Positions 13,392-14,680 of a stretch of 14,680 bases of DNA are shown piece by piece (positions within the stretch are counted from its first letter, which is position 1; every line of letters begins with the position of its first letter). The stretch lies in contig JAFZWX010000129.1 in assembly GCA_017617145.1 (NCBI GenBank), forward strand, positions 1 to 14,680. Direction: 5' to 3'. The position numbers were made by a program, and so were the translations under genes. The notes beneath the pieces are model-generated. The model made no database searches. It saw only the letters and a program-made list of their open reading frames with translations, and was not told the DNA's origin. The DNA comes from Treponema sp. (GTDB taxonomy: Bacteria; Spirochaetota; Spirochaetia; Treponematales; Treponemataceae).

Positions 13392-14219
13392 TTAGCAGAT
13401 TAACGCTTCTACAATCTTCGCCGCATTGTCAAGTTCTGTTACATTAAGACTGTCAATATCACCTGCATCTACAGCGCGGCTTGTGTTTTCATCAATTGGA
13501 ATTCGGGCAAGAACAGGGATATTAAAATTCTTTGCAATTTCGTCTATGTTGCTCTTGCCAAAAACTGTGATTTCTTTACCGCAATCAGGGCATTTTACAT
13601 AGCTCATGTTTTCTACAATGCCAAGAATAGGGATATTCATCATGTTTGCCATGTTTACGGCTTTTTCTACAATTACACGGACAAGCTGCTGAGGAGAGCT
13701 TACTACAATAATTCCGTCCACTGGCAGCGACTGGAAAACTGTAAGAGGTACGTCGCCGGTTCCTGGAGGCATGTCTACAAACATAAAATCAACATCCTTC
13801 CAGATAACATCGGTCCAGAACTGTTTTACAGCACCCGCAATAACAGGACCACGCCAGATTACAGGATCGTTTTCGTTCTGTAAGAGAAAGTTCATGGACA
13901 TAAGCTGAATGCCGCTTTCTGTAACAACAGGGTTCAAAGCATCCTGACCTTCTACAGCCTGGGCACGTTCATCACCTACACCAAAGCTTTCTGGGATTGA
14001 AGGACCTGTAATATCGGCATCCAGAATTGCAGTTTTAAATCCGTCTTTATTTACGCGGCTTGCAAGAAGACTTGTAACGAGAGACTTACCTACACCCCCC
14101 TTACCGCTTATAATTCCAATTACCTTTTTGATTTTGCTGTCTTTGTGCGGAGCCACCTGAAAATCGCGCTTAGAACATTCTTCGCCACAGCTTCCGCAGT
14201 CATGTGTACATTCTGCCAT
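13392..14219 (-). CDS. mrp: Mrp/NBP35-family Fe-S cluster carrier ATPase
   Basis: The protein has 275 residues, typical for a bacterial Mrp (ApbC) without the N-terminal MIP18-like domain. It carries the deviant Walker A GKGGVGKS (39-46), the switch region 'LDADITGPSIP' (66-76), Walker B and following 'FVDMPPGTGD' (147-156), and the CxxC motif at C210/C213 ('KCPDCGKE') that bridges a 4Fe-4S cluster in the dimer. Four further cysteines at the N-terminus (C4, C8, C11, C15) form a compact cluster-binding candidate like the N-terminal site of NBP35-type proteins. The role is assembly and delivery of Fe-S clusters to apoproteins in the cytoplasm. The ATG at 14219 is preceded by AGAGGT ten bases upstream. 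It has its own promoter and appears to be monocistronic. Confidence 0.95.
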   Translation of the reverse strand: MAECTHDCGSCGEECSKRDFQVAPHKDSKIKKVIGIISGKGGVGKSLVTSLLASRVNKDGFKTAILDADITGPSIPESFGVGDERAQAVEGQDALNPVVTESGIQLMSMNFLLQNENDPVIWRGPVIAGAVKQFWTDVIWKDVDFMFVDMPPGTGDVPLTVFQSLPVDGIIVVSSPQQLVRVIVEKAVNMANMMNIPILGIVENMSYVKCPDCGKEITVFGKSNIDEIAKNFNIPVLARIPIDENTSRAVDAGDIDSLNVTELDNAAKIVEALIC

Positions 14220-14242
14220 ATAGTTTGTTACCTCTTAGTTTA

Positions 14243-14271
14243 AATATAATAAGGATTTTGCTTAAAGGCAA
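14243..14271 (-). promoter_or_regulatory. probable promoter of mrp
   Basis: On the minus strand TTGCCT (complement of 14266-14271), a 17-base spacer and TATATT (complement of 14243-14248) give a fair sigma70 match, with the start expected near 14236, some 17 bases before the ATG. The -35 ends only a few bases from the left heptamer array of the neighbouring repeat element. Confidence 0.5.
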
Positions 14272-14469
14272 GTTAATAGTGAAATAGTTAATAGTAAATA
14301 GTAGTTATAAGCAGGCGTTGCGGGCGGCGTTTGAGCCCGCACAGGGGGTAGAGGAAAAGACCGCAGTAAGCGAATGCGAACGAGGACTTTGGAGCGAAGG
14401 GGGCTTCCCCCTCCTACTATTTACTATTTACTATCCCCTATTTACTATTCCCTTTATTAAATTACTATT
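14272..14469. repeat. GC-rich hairpin element flanked by inverted heptamer arrays
   Basis: This fills most of the 314-bp gap between mrp and the symporter, which holds no credible gene. The left flank (14275-14303) is four near-exact copies of AATAGTA; the right flank has five heptamers in a row of its complement, TACTATT (14415-14449), and one more copy at 14463-14469. Between them is a core of about 105 bp, far richer in G+C than its surroundings, with hairpins TGCGGGC / GCCCGCA (14319-14325, 14335-14341) and AGGGGG / CCCCCT (14398-14403, 14407-14412). The layout resembles a non-coding intergenic repeat or miniature mobile element. No transposase, terminal target duplication or clear ends are seen. 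Confidence 0.65.
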
Positions 14470-14496
14470 CACAATAACACAATATTATAGTATAAT
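14468..14496 (+). promoter_or_regulatory. sigma70 promoter of the symporter gene
   Basis: TTCACA (14468-14473), a 17-base spacer and TATAAT (14491-14496) match consensus at 11 of 12 positions, with a start near 14503 and a 5' leader of about 31 bases. The -35 overlaps the outermost heptamer copy of the adjoining repeat element, so the element may have shaped or supplied this promoter. Confidence 0.7.
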
Positions 14497-14533
14497 TTAA
14501 TAAATTTATTATTATTAAAAATGAGGTACAAAA

Positions 14534-14680
14534 ATGACTTCACAAATGATCGCTATGATTATTGCTTTTGTGCTTTACCTGGGCCTTATGGTTTTTGTAG
14601 GTATTCGCAGTGCAAAAAGCAACAATTCGGCTTCGGACTTCTTCCTTGGCGGAAGAAAAGTTGGACCTTGGGTAACTGCC
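14534..14680 (+). CDS. putP: sodium/solute symporter, PutP-like (3' end outside window)
   Basis: The first 49 codons are present. They give a first transmembrane helix (about residues 5-24, 'IAMIIAFVLYLGLMVFVGI') followed by a polar loop and 'SDFFLGGRKVGPWVTA'. The segment '(D/E)(F/Y)FLGGR..GPWVTA' is the hallmark of the solute:sodium symporter family and is especially close to proline permease PutP. The protein would sit in the inner membrane and import proline or a related solute with Na+. The ATG has GAGG seven bases upstream and a good promoter. Other SSS members (pantothenate, sugar or acetate carriers) share parts of this motif, so the substrate is less sure than the family. Confidence 0.8.
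   Translation, partial: MTSQMIAMIIAFVLYLGLMVFVGIRSAKSNNSASDFFLGGRKVGPWVTA

Noticed and set aside
14095..14100. G(6) tract in mrp as another phase-variable site
   Set aside because: It encodes the invariant glycines of the P-loop GKGGVGKS and is short, so it is explained by protein constraint in a housekeeping gene.
14318..14500. A 60-residue plus-strand ORF in the intergenic element
   Set aside because: It runs across the GC-rich core and the heptamer array, has no SD, and its sequence simply translates the repeats. It is almost certainly non-coding.
1..14680. tRNA, rRNA, CRISPR or prophage genes
   Set aside because: No cloverleaf, rRNA-like segment, regular short repeat-spacer array or phage protein was recognised on either strand.

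Overview
The window looks like chromosomal DNA from an AT-rich, host-associated treponeme or close spirochaete relative. This is an inference from the density of type II signal-peptide lipoproteins, the InlB-type and BspA-type repeats, and a Rpn/transposase-nuclease tail; no rRNA or other phylogenetic marker is present. Coding is almost all on the minus strand. The only plus-strand genes are two fragments cut by the window edges.

Layout from left to right. (1) Positions 1-116 hold the 3' tail of a plus-strand Rpn / PD-(D/E)XK nuclease-family protein, followed by a hairpin terminator that mainly serves the minus strand. (2) Positions 182-3739 (minus) hold a small operon read from right to left: a TrpR/YerC-like repressor, a cytoplasmic GH95 alpha-L-fucosidase, a flavodoxin-fold protein, and the C-terminal stub of a carbohydrate-binding domain lying in frame behind the flavodoxin stop codon. 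Its promoter has an extended -10 placed so that the repressor mRNA should be leaderless. (3) Positions 3795-13157 (minus) hold a four-gene lipoprotein operon: a protein with seven tandem InlB B-repeats, two paralogous InlB plus BspA-LRR lipoproteins, and an FN3-like lipoprotein with a dockerin/EF-hand-like loop. It starts at a near-perfect sigma70 promoter, has a leader of about 155 nt ending in a terminator-like hairpin directly before the first Shine-Dalgarno, and ends in a strong intrinsic terminator. (4) Positions 13392-14219 (minus) encode an Mrp/NBP35-type Fe-S carrier ATPase. (5) Positions 14220-14533 are a divergent intergenic region holding a GC-rich hairpin element flanked by inverted arrays of an AT-rich heptamer. 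(6) Position 14534 to the end is the 5' end of a PutP-like Na+/solute symporter.

How the genes fit together. The lipoprotein operon most likely builds a set of surface or periplasmic repeat proteins for contact with host, other bacteria or polymer. It carries three possible expression-control features: a leader attenuator-like hairpin, a poly-G(8) tract inside the second gene that could give phase variation, and a terminator-like hairpin over the end of that gene. The fucosidase operon suggests intracellular processing of imported fucosylated oligosaccharides under a TrpR-family regulator, an unusual pairing.
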